Assembly (NCBI GenBank): GCA_020633325.1
Contig: JACKDX010000002.1
Location: forward strand, 434,001-498,000
From: Myxococcales bacterium
Lineage (GTDB): Bacteria; Myxococcota_A; Polyangia; Polyangiales; GCA-016699535
Direction: 5' to 3'
DNA length: 64,000 nucleotides
Shown: one piece after another, positions 31,532-40,780 of the stretch
How positions within the stretch are numbered: the first letter of the stretch is position 1
How the letters are laid out: each line of letters starts with the position of its first letter
Made by a program: the position numbers and the translations under genes
Notes under the pieces: model-generated
Seen by the model: the letters and a program-made list of their open reading frames with translations, nothing else
What the model was told of the DNA's origin: nothing
Databases searched by the model: none

Positions 31532-33312
31532 CAGCGCCCCAATCGATGTTCGATGTCGGCAAACAAGATCTTGTCGACCACGGGCCTACCGTGCGGACAA
31601 TGAAGATTAAATGCTTGAACATTATCGAGACTCACCAAGAGCGCCTCACATTCTTCGCGGCTTAAATGGTCGCCTGCGCGGATGGCGGCATGGCACGCCA
31701 TCGTCGCAAGCACGGTGTCAATCGTGTCGCCGAAGCTTCGCTGACCTTGGCACCTCAGCTCATCGAGAGCATCCCTCAGCAACCGACGCGGCGGTGTCCG
31801 CTGAGCCAGAGCCGGTATGGTGTGAACCACGAGCGTCTCGCCTCCCAAAACAGTACACTCTAAACCCAGTCGTGTGAGTTCCGTCTCATGTGAGGTCGCA
31901 TACTCGACATCTTCTGGAGAACACTCCAAGCGTTCTGGAAACAGCAGACGCTGGGTCTTGATTGAGTGGCTATGGTAGCTTTCGTGTAAATGATAAAAGC
32001 GAATCCGCTCGTCGACCGCATGTTGGTCGAGTACGTACAAGGCATCGGGGCCTTCACATACAAGTAGCAGTCCGCGCACCTGAGCGAGAAATCGCAAGGA
32101 CATAAACCCATGAAGGTCGGACACAGCTGAGCTACTAGGCGCATAGTGCCCCTCTAAGGCGGCAAGCTTTAGCGGTTCCTTTGAAGCATAGGCGACTTCC
32201 GCGTATGTGTTGGAGGAAGCAAAGGACACACTGGATGCGCTCGGAGGCTGGTGATTGGCCCAGACAGGCTCTCTGCCCGCGCTGAGATTAGATTGTCCGA
32301 GGCGCCGAGAGAGCAATTGACGGACAGTTTCGAGTACGTCTCGTTGGTGCACAAAACGAACTTCGGATTTCTGTGGATGCACGTTCACGTCCACCTCATT
32401 GGGCGAAAGGGTCAGAAAAACCGCGCCGGTAGGATAGCGTCCCTGGGGGAGCACGCTCCCGTAGGCGTGCGCGACAGTATAGGCCAGGGATCGATCACGC
32501 ACGGGGCGCTGGTTCACGAAGAGATGCAGACCGAGCGCGCTCGTCCGTGCGCGTTCGGGTGCCGAAAGCATTGCCTGAATGTGCACGCCATTCAGGCTGC
32601 CAGAAAAAGAACGCAACGAGTCATCGCCCAGGGCGGCAAGGGTGCGATCTGAGAAATCGCTAGCTGGAAGATAGTCTCGCCATGCTTTGCCATCTTTCTT
32701 AAGGATAAAGCGGGTGCGCGGGTTCGCTAAGGCGGCATCCAGGCACGTCGCGGCAATGTGGGCCGACTCTGTGGCGCTGGACTTTAGGAATTTTAGCCTT
32801 GCCGGAACATTGAAAAACAAATCTCGCACTTCAACGGTCGTGCCTACGGCACAACCAACGCTCTGCACTGATTGGGTTTGCGAACCTTCCATGACAACGG
32901 CCGTGCCGCCGGGATCATGCGGGGTACGGCTTTTTAGCGAAAGACGGGATACTGCCGCAATCGAAGCCAATGCCTCGCCGCGGAACCCAAAAGTACCGAG
33001 CGCGTCGAGATCATCAAAGGTTTGGATTTTGCTCGTCGCATGAGGGTGCACACATAAGACCACATCATCCTCACTCATCCCTGAACCGTTGTCATGGACC
33101 CGAATTGCCGACAATCCTCCTGCGCCAATGTCGACTTCGATGCGAGTGGCCCCCGCATCCATGGCGTTTTCCACAAGTTCCTTAACGACACTCGAAGGGC
33201 GCCCGACCACTTCTCCGGCTGCGATTTGGTGAACCAAGGCGGGCGGCAAAATTCGAATTTGTGCTCTAGACACAACGCTTTGCTTGTAACCCAGTAGACC
33301 CTTTCTTACCAT
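31531..33312 (-). CDS. mutL: DNA mismatch repair protein MutL
   Basis: MutL couples mismatch recognition by MutS to strand incision. The GHKL ATPase domain (residues about 20 to 350) is complete: IAAGEVVGRPSSVVKELVENAMDAG, DNGSGM, HATSKI, GFRGEALASIAAV and PQKSEVRF. The C-terminal dimerisation domain retains CPHGRPVV and ACHAAIRAGDHLS. The endonuclease metal motif is altered: DQHAVDERIRFY has Tyr where DQHA(x)2E(x)4E ends in Glu, so nicking activity is doubtful. ATG at 33312 is used. GTG at 33273 (13 codons later) would match the usual MutL N-terminus better. The 3' end overlaps miaA, and the gene diverges from a protein kinase gene 25 bases away. Confidence 0.95.
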   Translation of the reverse strand: MVRKGLLGYKQSVVSRAQIRILPPALVHQIAAGEVVGRPSSVVKELVENAMDAGATRIEVDIGAGGLSAIRVHDNGSGMSEDDVVLCVHPHATSKIQTFDDLDALGTFGFRGEALASIAAVSRLSLKSRTPHDPGGTAVVMEGSQTQSVQSVGCAVGTTVEVRDLFFNVPARLKFLKSSATESAHIAATCLDAALANPRTRFILKKDGKAWRDYLPASDFSDRTLAALGDDSLRSFSGSLNGVHIQAMLSAPERARTSALGLHLFVNQRPVRDRSLAYTVAHAYGSVLPQGRYPTGAVFLTLSPNEVDVNVHPQKSEVRFVHQRDVLETVRQLLSRRLGQSNLSAGREPVWANHQPPSASSVSFASSNTYAEVAYASKEPLKLAALEGHYAPSSSAVSDLHGFMSLRFLAQVRGLLLVCEGPDALYVLDQHAVDERIRFYHLHESYHSHSIKTQRLLFPERLECSPEDVEYATSHETELTRLGLECTVLGGETLVVHTIPALAQRTPPRRLLRDALDELRCQGQRSFGDTIDTVLATMACHAAIRAGDHLSREECEALLVSLDNVQAFNLHCPHGRPVVDKILFADIEHRLGR

Positions 33313-33337
33313 CCGGCTATGCTACGGAAGGTCCGTC

Positions 33338-35068
33338 ATGCTTGAAAGCTCCGCCGCTCGAAGCTCACGAAGCTGTCCCCACTGCAAGACGGTCTATCCC
33401 GGAGGCGAGATGTTTTGCCCGCTCGACGGGACGCGGCTCTTGTCTCCCTCTATGGGAATCTCTAGCCCGGCCACGGCGGTGGATCCCCTGATAGGGACTG
33501 TAGTTTCTGCGCGCTACAAGATTCTTCACCGCATCGGCGAAGGCGGAATGGGCATCGTCTATGAAGCGGAGCACGTCGTGATTGAGAAGCGGGTTGCGCT
33601 CAAGGTGCTGCGCGATGATTTTTCACGACGTCCGGAATTGGTGGAACGCTTTAGGCAAGAAGCCCGAAGCGCTTCACGAATTGGGCACGATAACATTGTG
33701 GATATCTCCGATTTTGGCGAAACGCCGTCGGGGGCCAATTACTTCGTTATGGAGATGTTGCATGGCGAGGATCTAGCCATGGTTCTTCAAAGAGAGGGAT
33801 CGCTCGATCCCGAGTTTGCAGCGCACGTTGTTCTTCAGTGTTGCAAAGGCCTTGGGGCGGCACATGCAAAAGGTATCGTGCATCGCGACATGAAACCGGA
33901 GAACATTTTTCTGATCGAACGCGATGGACGCAAAGACTTTGTGAAATTGGTGGATTTCGGTATCGCGAAAATGAGCGACGTGGAAACGCCCGGCGCACCG
34001 GGGCGTAAGCTAACGAAAACGGGCATGATCTTTGGCACGCCGGAATATATGTCGCCCGAACAGGCCGCGGGAAAAGCGCTCGATCATCGGGTTGATATCT
34101 ACGCGATGGGCATCATCCTGTACGAACTTCTCACGGGGCGGGTGCCATTCGTTGGGGATACTTTCATGGGCATTCTAACCCAGCACATGTTCGAGGAACC
34201 GCCCACACTGCATGCCGCTAATCCTCGCGTGCAGATATCGCCCATACTAGAAGATGTGGTGATCAAAGCGCTCGCCAAGGGCCCCGCCCAACGATTTCAG
34301 ACTATGCATGAGATGGCTGTGGCCATACAGACCGCGATGGGGATGGATATGGCAATAACGGAATCGAGCGGTAGATATTCTTACGGCGGCCCAGGCACAG
34401 GCAGCAGCCATTCCCGTGGACGTATCTCGCGCATCACCTCTGGCCATCACGCCCTGGCAGACACGACGTATATGCCTCGGGCACGCGCATCGTTAAAGGG
34501 ATGGCGGTTGGCGATAGGAGCTTTGGCTTTGCTTGTATTGGGCGGTCTCGGATGGATGCTCGGCACGACAAGCGTCAAAGCACCCGAAAAGCGCAGCTTC
34601 GCCCAAGAAATCCCCGCAGCACCGAGTGCAGCGGAAACCAAAGCAGACCCGAAAGCCATCAAAAAAGTTCCTGTTGTGGAGATCAAGCAACCCGAGCCAC
34701 TCGTGGCGGCAAAAACTGTGACTCTGCACGTAACGACTCAGCCGCCAGGAGCCGAGCTTGTCGTCGAGGGACGCGGTATGGTCTGCACAACTACGCCCTG
34801 TACTTTTGAAACCGCCCGGGGAGAAATGCTTACCATGCATGCGACGCGTGACAACTCCGTCGCAAGCCACAAGCTGACGCCCAATGAAAATTCTTTTGTT
34901 GCCATGCAACTTCGGAACCTCTCGCGCAGGTCAGTGGCTCATGGACGACGCGATCGCCACAAGGTCGAGGAGAACGATAAGGGATCTTCGCCGAAGCCGG
35001 CTTTAGAGCCCGTGGTTCCGCCCCCACGAAGCAGTGGGGATTTAAAGATTCCGGACATCTTTCGATAG
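33338..35068 (+). CDS. Membrane-anchored Ser/Thr protein kinase with zinc ribbon
   Basis: The 576-residue Hanks-type kinase opens with a zinc ribbon CPHCKTVYPGGEMFCPLDG (residues 13 to 31). The kinase domain (about 60 to 330) has a Gly loop GEGGMGIVY, ATP lysine K89, HRDMKPEN (182 to 189), DFG (206 to 208) and SPE, all intact. A Ser/Gly/basic linker leads to a single membrane helix (about 387 to 405), then an extracytoplasmic tail with a PEGA-like strand set (VTLHVTTQPPGAELVVEGRG). This topology is typical of myxobacterial receptor kinases that sense envelope signals. A barrel-SppA fusion gene follows after 65 bases. FHA proteins such as the activator at 23579 are the usual readers of these kinases, though no direct link is shown. 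Confidence 0.93.
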   Translation: MLESSAARSSRSCPHCKTVYPGGEMFCPLDGTRLLSPSMGISSPATAVDPLIGTVVSARYKILHRIGEGGMGIVYEAEHVVIEKRVALKVLRDDFSRRPELVERFRQEARSASRIGHDNIVDISDFGETPSGANYFVMEMLHGEDLAMVLQREGSLDPEFAAHVVLQCCKGLGAAHAKGIVHRDMKPENIFLIERDGRKDFVKLVDFGIAKMSDVETPGAPGRKLTKTGMIFGTPEYMSPEQAAGKALDHRVDIYAMGIILYELLTGRVPFVGDTFMGILTQHMFEEPPTLHAANPRVQISPILEDVVIKALAKGPAQRFQTMHEMAVAIQTAMGMDMAITESSGRYSYGGPGTGSSHSRGRISRITSGHHALADTTYMPRARASLKGWRLAIGALALLVLGGLGWMLGTTSVKAPEKRSFAQEIPAAPSAAETKADPKAIKKVPVVEIKQPEPLVAAKTVTLHVTTQPPGAELVVEGRGMVCTTTPCTFETARGEMLTMHATRDNSVASHKLTPNENSFVAMQLRNLSRRSVAHGRRDRHKVEENDKGSSPKPALEPVVPPPRSSGDLKIPDIFR

Positions 35069-35133
35069 ATTGCGGACAGCATCCATATCTCAGGGGCTTG
35101 CTGTTGGCGGTTTTACTGGGTTATGACGCTCGC

Positions 35134-37581
35134 ATGAGGATACACCTTGTTTTGGTGGCGCTCGCGGCCGTACTGACGTGCGCACTGGCCCCGGCCGCAC
35201 ACGCGCAACTTGACCGCGCGATCCGCCCCATAGGCCTTCCTCCAGTGTCCCTAAGCGCGCCAGACGATGCGCTTGCCGTTGATGTCAATCCTGCCGCGCT
35301 CGGCTTTCTGCCGTCCTGGAGCTTTGTGTTTTTGATGATGAACGCGAGCGAGGATGCAGCGTTTGGGGAGGCCGGCTACGGGTTTTTCGGCGCCGTTCCC
35401 TTGCCGCTTGGCTTCGCATTGGGCGCCAGCGCTCAAAGCTTGGATCCCACACGGTCCTCCGGCTTGGACGATCGCGGCTTTGCCAGTCTAGCGCTGGCGT
35501 TTGCGCCTATTCCCCAATGGAGCGTGGGGACGGCTTTACGGTTCGTGAGTTCCGATGACCCTCAGCTCGACGGCGTTGTTACACCTGACATCAGTACCAT
35601 ATGGAGGCCGAGTCCATGGCTGGGCTTCACCTTCATGGCGAGAGACTTCAGCAGTCCTCGTGACCTGCCGCGCTCGTATGTGTTTGCGGCGGGTTTACGC
35701 CCATTTGGTACACAGGTCGCGACCATTGATCTAGCCACCTCAGTGGATGATGACGACGAAGTCGGAGGCCGCGCAGCGCTGGATATTGGCATTCCCTATT
35801 TTGGGCGGATATCCACGGCCATCGAGGTCAACCGGTTGGGCGACAGAGATCGCGACTGGCGACTCACCACAGGTTTGGCCATGCAATGGAACAACGCGAC
35901 CTTGGCGGGCGGCGTTCTTGTAGGCGATGGATTTGAGAACGGCGCCGGTTGGTACATGATGGAACGTTTGGAGGGGAGTATCCGCGACGGGATCGCTCAT
36001 GGCCAATGGGTTCTTGATATGCGGCTCGAAGGAGGACTGGGCGCCAGAAGGATCCTGAAAGTCCTCGCCGATTTGGAGCGCGCCCAGGCCGAGCCGCGGG
36101 TGAGCGGCGTGTTTATGAGGCTAAGGTCTACCGGCATCGGTCTTGCGTATGCGCAAGAGATCCGTCTGGCGATTGATGCCCTCAAGAAAGCCGGTAAACC
36201 CGTGGTGTGTCATCTAGATGCGGCAACCGGGGCGGAATACTACGCGTGCGCCAATGCAACGCGCGTCTTGATCGATCCAGCGGGCGGCATCCGTCTCGTG
36301 GGTCCTTCGCTCACGGTGTTGTCGCTAAAGAAGCTTCTGGACAATGTGGGTGTCCGCGCCGATTTCGCCCGCATGGGCGAGTACAAAAGTGCACCCGAGC
36401 AACTGATGCGCAGTCAGATGAGCGAGCCTGCGCGCGAACAACGCGATGCGTTATTACACGACGGCTACAAAAGACTACTCGTTGATTTGGCCAAAGATCG
36501 CCAAGTCACCCCACGCGAGATGCAAACCTTGGTGGATGAGGGACCTTACCTGAGTAACGAGGCGTTGAGGGCGAAACTCGTGAGCGGTTATGGCGATGAG
36601 CTTGACATCGATGCACCCCTTCGACAGGTGTTTGCAGAACACGCCTTGATGCTTGAGGACTATCCGACGGCTCAGCCTGATTACTGGGGCGTGCCGCCCC
36701 GTATAGGTGTGGTGGTCGTGGACGGCGATATCGTGGACGGAGACAACGTGGATATTCCCCTCGTAGATATTCACATGAGCGGCGGCAGGAGCGTCAGCAA
36801 AGCCATTCAAGGTTTCATGGAGGATCCCACAGTCCGCGCCATAGTCGTGCGTGTCGACAGCCCCGGGGGCTCAGCGATGGCCTCTGACCAGATCTGGCGT
36901 GCGATTCGCCGGGCGCGCAAGGTCAAACCCGTGATCGCATCGCTTGGGTCGGTGGCCGCCAGCGGGGGTTATTATGTAGCCTCTGCTGCAGATGAAATCT
37001 GGGCTGATCCGACAACGGTGACAGGCTCAATAGGTGTATTTTTCGGCAAGGTGGATGTGGCGCCCTTGGCGGCGCGTATCGGTGTCGGCGTCGAGGCGCT
37101 AAGCCGCGGCAAGCATGCGGACATGGAATCCTTGTGGCGGCCTTTCACCGATGAAGAGCGCGCTGTGCTTCGAGATAAGGTGAGGTCGTGGTACAATATG
37201 TTTTTGGCACGCGTCGCCGAAGGCAGAAAGATGAACATCGCAAAGGTCGATGCCCTGGGAAGGGGACGCGTCTGGTCAGGGGACAGCGCCCACCAAAGAG
37301 GGCTTGTGGATCGATTAGGGGGGTTCGGTTCGGCGCTGGCCCGAGCGAGGGCCCTTGCACATTTGGGCTCCACATCAGAACTGGTTATCAGACCGGAACG
37401 GCCATCGACGCTGCTCGATTATATTCTAGACAGTGGCGCCCAAAGCGCGCAGGGTACTTCTTCGGTGTTGCGGTTGTCTCCAGAGGTCAGAAGCGCGGCG
37501 AGTTTTGTGCTTGCGGCCGGCCGTTTGGGCACTCTGGTGCCGCTGGCTCGCCTTCCATGGTCGCACCACGGCGGATTGTAA
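35134..37581 (+). CDS. Outer-membrane beta-barrel-like domain fused to SppA-type S49 peptidase
   Basis: An 815-residue exported fusion. Signal peptide residues 1 to 24 (MRIHLVLVALAAVLTCALAP, cut after AHA). Residues about 25 to 285 look like an outer-membrane protein: DDALAVDVNPAALGFLPSW at the start, then alternating beta-strands with aromatic ends. Residues about 290 to 815 are a full tandem SppA with catalytic lysine in MGEYKSAPE (K418) and serine in VAASGGYYVAS (S610). Ordinary SppA is an inner-membrane enzyme, so this form probably acts at the outer membrane or periplasm. ATG at 35134 is used, since the longer TTG frame from 35098 lacks support. The aldo-keto reductase gene starts six bases later. 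Confidence 0.88.
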   Translation: MRIHLVLVALAAVLTCALAPAAHAQLDRAIRPIGLPPVSLSAPDDALAVDVNPAALGFLPSWSFVFLMMNASEDAAFGEAGYGFFGAVPLPLGFALGASAQSLDPTRSSGLDDRGFASLALAFAPIPQWSVGTALRFVSSDDPQLDGVVTPDISTIWRPSPWLGFTFMARDFSSPRDLPRSYVFAAGLRPFGTQVATIDLATSVDDDDEVGGRAALDIGIPYFGRISTAIEVNRLGDRDRDWRLTTGLAMQWNNATLAGGVLVGDGFENGAGWYMMERLEGSIRDGIAHGQWVLDMRLEGGLGARRILKVLADLERAQAEPRVSGVFMRLRSTGIGLAYAQEIRLAIDALKKAGKPVVCHLDAATGAEYYACANATRVLIDPAGGIRLVGPSLTVLSLKKLLDNVGVRADFARMGEYKSAPEQLMRSQMSEPAREQRDALLHDGYKRLLVDLAKDRQVTPREMQTLVDEGPYLSNEALRAKLVSGYGDELDIDAPLRQVFAEHALMLEDYPTAQPDYWGVPPRIGVVVVDGDIVDGDNVDIPLVDIHMSGGRSVSKAIQGFMEDPTVRAIVVRVDSPGGSAMASDQIWRAIRRARKVKPVIASLGSVAASGGYYVASAADEIWADPTTVTGSIGVFFGKVDVAPLAARIGVGVEALSRGKHADMESLWRPFTDEERAVLRDKVRSWYNMFLARVAEGRKMNIAKVDALGRGRVWSGDSAHQRGLVDRLGGFGSALARARALAHLGSTSELVIRPERPSTLLDYILDSGAQSAQGTSSVLRLSPEVRSAASFVLAAGRLGTLVPLARLPWSHHGGL

Positions 37582-37586
37582 GCGGC

Positions 37587-38567
37587 ATGCTGCAGCAACG
37601 TCGGTTGGGAAAAACAGGCATAGCCGTCAGCGAGCTCGCGCTCGGCACCTGGGGTATGGCCAGCGGGGCTTATGGTGAGGTGGCAGTGGGAGATTTCGTG
37701 CGCACAGTAAGCGCGGCCATCGATGCCGGCATGACGACCTTTGATATGGCCCCGTTGTGGGGCGCCGGAGAAGCGGAACGAATAGTGGGGATGGTGGTGG
37801 CGCAAAGACGGGAGAAGATGTGTCTCATCACACGCTCCGGACGGCATGCGACGGATCACCATGTGCATGCTGATTTTGCGCCGGCACAGCTGCGCCGCGA
37901 GCTCGAAGCATCTCTGGTGCGCCTCGGCACCGATTACCTGGACGTATGGTTGCTGCATGAGCCGCCCGAAGACGTTTTTGAACAAGAAGCGTTTGGTGAA
38001 CTTATCGAAGCGCTTAAAGAAGAAGGCAAGATTCGCGCATGGGGCGCCAGCGTGAGTAATTTCGCGCGTGCACGCGCGGCACTCGATGCCAACGCCGAAG
38101 TACTTTGCCTTGTGCACAATCTGACGGAAGGCCGCATGCTTGAGTCCGTACGCGCTGATGTGGAACGTCTCGAGGTGGGAATTCTGGCCCGTTCCCCACT
38201 GGCCTATGGTTTGCTTTCCGGACGATGGAAGATGGAACATCAGTTTGAATCGCATGACCATCGCCAGCGAAGATGGGATCGAGATACATTGCGAGCCCGT
38301 ATTCAGTATGTCGATTCGCTGACTGAATATTTTCACCCATCTTGCGCATCCCACACGGCGCTGGCCCTGAGATTTCTGTTGGCAGATCCGTCAACCAGTA
38401 GCGTCTTGCTGGGCGCAAGAAGTGCCCCGCAGATAACGGAGGCCGTCGGCGGCATTCACGAGCCCCCTTACCTAGACGAGGCGACGCTTGACAGGATCAA
38501 GCAAGGCCGGGGGCAGGCGCTACATGCGTCCTCTGGGCTCGGGGTCGCGCGCGAGGACGTCTTATGA
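37587..38567 (+). CDS. Aldo-keto reductase-like protein with degenerate catalytic tetrad
   Basis: The 326-residue TIM-barrel has the aldo-keto reductase start QQRRLGKTGIAVSELALGTWGM, LIEALKEEGKIRAWGASVSNFA, LLARSPLAYGLLSGRW-type loop, and an NADPH-loop region SVLLGARSAPQI. The catalytic tetrad is only half kept: Asp in FDMAPLWG and His in WLLHEPP are present, but the proton-donor Tyr is replaced by Trp (PLWG for xxYG) and the Lys by Arg (LITRSG for IATKVG). It may be non-catalytic or use another chemistry. ATG at 37587 is chosen; the longer upstream frame lies inside the SppA gene. Its stop overlaps the RNase H start by four bases. Confidence 0.85.
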   Translation: MLQQRRLGKTGIAVSELALGTWGMASGAYGEVAVGDFVRTVSAAIDAGMTTFDMAPLWGAGEAERIVGMVVAQRREKMCLITRSGRHATDHHVHADFAPAQLRRELEASLVRLGTDYLDVWLLHEPPEDVFEQEAFGELIEALKEEGKIRAWGASVSNFARARAALDANAEVLCLVHNLTEGRMLESVRADVERLEVGILARSPLAYGLLSGRWKMEHQFESHDHRQRRWDRDTLRARIQYVDSLTEYFHPSCASHTALALRFLLADPSTSSVLLGARSAPQITEAVGGIHEPPYLDEATLDRIKQGRGQALHASSGLGVAREDVL

Positions 38568-39007
38568 CTCATGCGCCCACCGATCCCATTGTGGTCTATA
38601 CCGACGGCGCATGTTCGGGCAATCCGGGCCCTTCTGGGCTTGGGGTGGTAATGCGCATCGACGGTGAAGAGCGAGAGCTCTCAGAGTACCTGGGCGAGGG
38701 TACGAACAATATCGCTGAGCTCACTGCCATTTTACGGGCGCTCTGTGCTATCGACGATACGCATCGACCGGTGACACTTTATACCGACAGCCAGTACGCG
38801 ATTGGCGTGCTGACAAAACAATGGAAGGCGAAGGCCAACCAAGCGCTGATTTTGCAGATCAAGGAAGTGTTGTCTAGATTTTCCCGCTGCACCCTCCATT
38901 ATGTGCGAGGCCACAACGGAGATCCGCTAAACGAGCGTGCCGATGAACTTGCGGTACAAGCGGTTCAAAACCGAGCGTCGCAAGTTTGGACGTCACGCAG
39001 CGACTAA
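38564..39007 (+). CDS. rnhA: Ribonuclease HI
   Basis: The 147-residue enzyme cleaves the RNA strand of RNA-DNA hybrids. The four acidic metal ligands are present: D14 in YTDGACSGNPGP, E52 in NNIAELTA, D75 in TLYTDSQY, and D127 in NERADELA, with the conserved His117 in VRGHNGD. The basic handle region is short, giving a compact RNase HI like archaeal or Bacteroidetes-type forms rather than E. coli. ATG at 38564 overlaps the aldo-keto reductase stop (ATGA), so the two are cotranslated. It ends the plus-strand cluster. Confidence 0.93.
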   Translation: MTHAPTDPIVVYTDGACSGNPGPSGLGVVMRIDGEERELSEYLGEGTNNIAELTAILRALCAIDDTHRPVTLYTDSQYAIGVLTKQWKAKANQALILQIKEVLSRFSRCTLHYVRGHNGDPLNERADELAVQAVQNRASQVWTSRSD

Positions 39008-39056
39008 AACCATTTCATCGTGCTAAGAATATGGGCGCGGCCCGCTCAGCCAGCCG

Positions 39057-39995
39057 CTAATGCGCGATGTTCGACGGGATGGCATCTTTTAGGGGGCGAA
39101 AATGGTAACCCAATCGCTGTAATTCGTCGATGGCCGCCGAGAGACAGTGCACCTTATGGGACAGGCTTTTCTTAAGGTCAGGCTGAAATGGTTTCAGATA
39201 TGCGATGCCGTCTTGGTCTGCATCGATCTGATCGATGCCGTGCAACTCCAAGTTCACCAATGGGCGTCCCGCAATGCATCGGGTCAGAAAGCGGCTGCCA
39301 ACTGCGCCAGCGAGGATCAAGCTGGTGCCAATATAAGGAAAACGCGCCGTGGTGGCGCGCGTGACCCCAATCGGAAGCTCCCACAGTCCCTGCGCCCGCT
39401 TCCAGTAGGGGGTTCCCACCTGGTACGGATCCCCGGGTGCGCGCAGCATGTGCGGCGTATCGAGGATGCTGCGGCTGCGTTTGCCCCTCAATCGCATAAA
39501 ACCCAATGCAGCCGCTTTGGCCAGATAATACCACGGGCTTGGAAACACACTTGAATCGTAGCTGACGCCAAGCGCTGTCAAGACGTCGAGCACGCGTTGG
39601 TTGATGGTATAGCCGGGCGCCCGAAATCCGATGGGCCTCTCTCCGGTCACCCGAGCGATGGCGTCAATGCCTTGTTCTACCTCGCGATAAATTTCCTCAT
39701 TCGGCCCGCGACTAAAATCGTAGCGATGGGAATAGGTGTGATTGGCAATCTCATGCCCCGAGGTATGAAGGCGTCGTATGGCATCCGCATTCGGAGCATA
39801 CGAGAGATCGCGTCCCACACAAAAAAACGTCGCACGTATTTCGCGATCGTCCAGCAACTGCTCAAAGCGGGGAATCGCGCGATCATAAATCACGTGCCGC
39901 AGCGCTAAGGTGGGTTCAGTAAGTCCGTGAATCGCATGATAACAGCCAATCTCATCGAGATCGATTGAGATCGCGGCCAGCTTCCCTTGGGTCAC
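39057..39995 (-). CDS. Polysaccharide deacetylase (NodB/CE4 family)
   Basis: The 312-residue deacetylase has the CE4 metal site: D12 and D14 in AISIDLDE, and the HxxxH pair H86/H90 in HEIANHTYSHRY, followed by GFRAPGYTINQ (motif 3) and an end-of-barrel HGID. There is no signal peptide, so it probably acts at the cytoplasmic face or on a lipid-linked sugar, as in lipid A or undecaprenyl-sugar deacetylases. The GTG start at 39995 overlaps the preceding glycosyltransferase stop (GTGA), so it is translationally coupled. It is the last gene of a four-gene minus-strand polysaccharide operon. Confidence 0.88.
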   Translation of the reverse strand: MTQGKLAAISIDLDEIGCYHAIHGLTEPTLALRHVIYDRAIPRFEQLLDDREIRATFFCVGRDLSYAPNADAIRRLHTSGHEIANHTYSHRYDFSRGPNEEIYREVEQGIDAIARVTGERPIGFRAPGYTINQRVLDVLTALGVSYDSSVFPSPWYYLAKAAALGFMRLRGKRSRSILDTPHMLRAPGDPYQVGTPYWKRAQGLWELPIGVTRATTARFPYIGTSLILAGAVGSRFLTRCIAGRPLVNLELHGIDQIDADQDGIAYLKPFQPDLKKSLSHKVHCLSAAIDELQRLGYHFRPLKDAIPSNIAH

Positions 39996-40780
39996 CGTTT
40001 GATCCGAATCGCGATGACCAATCGGCTCAAATTGCGGATGACATTGGGTACGCGCCGAAACAGATGAATCGACGGTGGCCGCTTTTCGAGGACTCTCACG
40101 GGGACTTCCAGCATCGCTATGCCACTTCGTTGGGCACGGATCACCAACTCACTCGCAAACAGATCCTTGTCGACGATGCATTCGCGCACGACCGGCAACA
40201 ATGCAGCTTTACGAAATGCCTTAAGGCCGTGGGTGTCCGTACCTCGAAAACCCAAGGCCAATCGTAGCATCCCATTGATGACCACGCTGCCCATGTGACG
40301 AATCAGCGGACGCTCATCGCTTGCGCCGTCTAGAAGCTTGGACCCGATCACCATGTCGACTTTCTGCGTGTCCAAAATGGCAATTGCCTGTTCGTGAAAG
40401 CCGATATCGCAAAGATCGATTTCATCGCAAATGATAATATCGCCCGCGGCGCTCAGGATGCCATCCTTCAACGCCTTGCCATAGTTCGCCTCACCCATGG
40501 AAAGATACCGAACTTGGTTAAATCGTCCGGAAAGATCTTGCGCGATTGCGACGGTGCCATCCGTAGAGCCGTTTTCAGTCAGTATAATCTCGTAACTCCA
40601 GGGCTTATCGCGGAGCCGATCAATTAAATCCACCACCGAAGATTGCAGAATCGCCTCTTCATTATAGACAGGAATCACGATGGATACGCGCGGAGGAGAT
40701 ACCGACGGCACTGTGAGGCGGGGGGAATCCGAAGACGACGCAGAAGGGCTCGGCACGGTCATGCGAGGCGTGGTGCTCAT
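39992..40780 (-). CDS. Family 2 glycosyltransferase (polyprenyl-phosphate sugar synthase-like)
   Basis: The 262-residue enzyme has a Ser/Pro-rich 30-residue N-terminal tail, then the GT2 core: VSIVIPVYNEEAIL, ILTENGSTDGT, GEANYGKALKDGI, and a DEIDLCD segment in the metal-site position. No membrane helices are seen. The KDLF/FASELVIRAQRSG stretch resembles DPM1-type synthases. It probably moves a sugar onto an isoprenoid carrier for the product trimmed by the coupled deacetylase. The ATG at 40780 overlaps the upstream FAD-protein stop by four bases, and its own stop overlaps the next start, so the operon is tightly coupled. Confidence 0.86.
   Translation of the reverse strand: MSTTPRMTVPSPSASSSDSPRLTVPSVSPPRVSIVIPVYNEEAILQSSVVDLIDRLRDKPWSYEIILTENGSTDGTVAIAQDLSGRFNQVRYLSMGEANYGKALKDGILSAAGDIIICDEIDLCDIGFHEQAIAILDTQKVDMVIGSKLLDGASDERPLIRHMGSVVINGMLRLALGFRGTDTHGLKAFRKAALLPVVRECIVDKDLFASELVIRAQRSGIAMLEVPVRVLEKRPPSIHLFRRVPNVIRNLSRLVIAIRIKR

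Noticed and set aside
37188..37586. 133-codon upstream extension of the aldo-keto reductase
   Set aside because: It lies entirely within the SppA-fusion gene on the same strand, and the family start is at 37587.
37419..38354. 311-codon antisense frame opposite the aldo-keto reductase
   Set aside because: Composition is that of a reverse-strand shadow, with no motif, while the plus strand has a clear family match.
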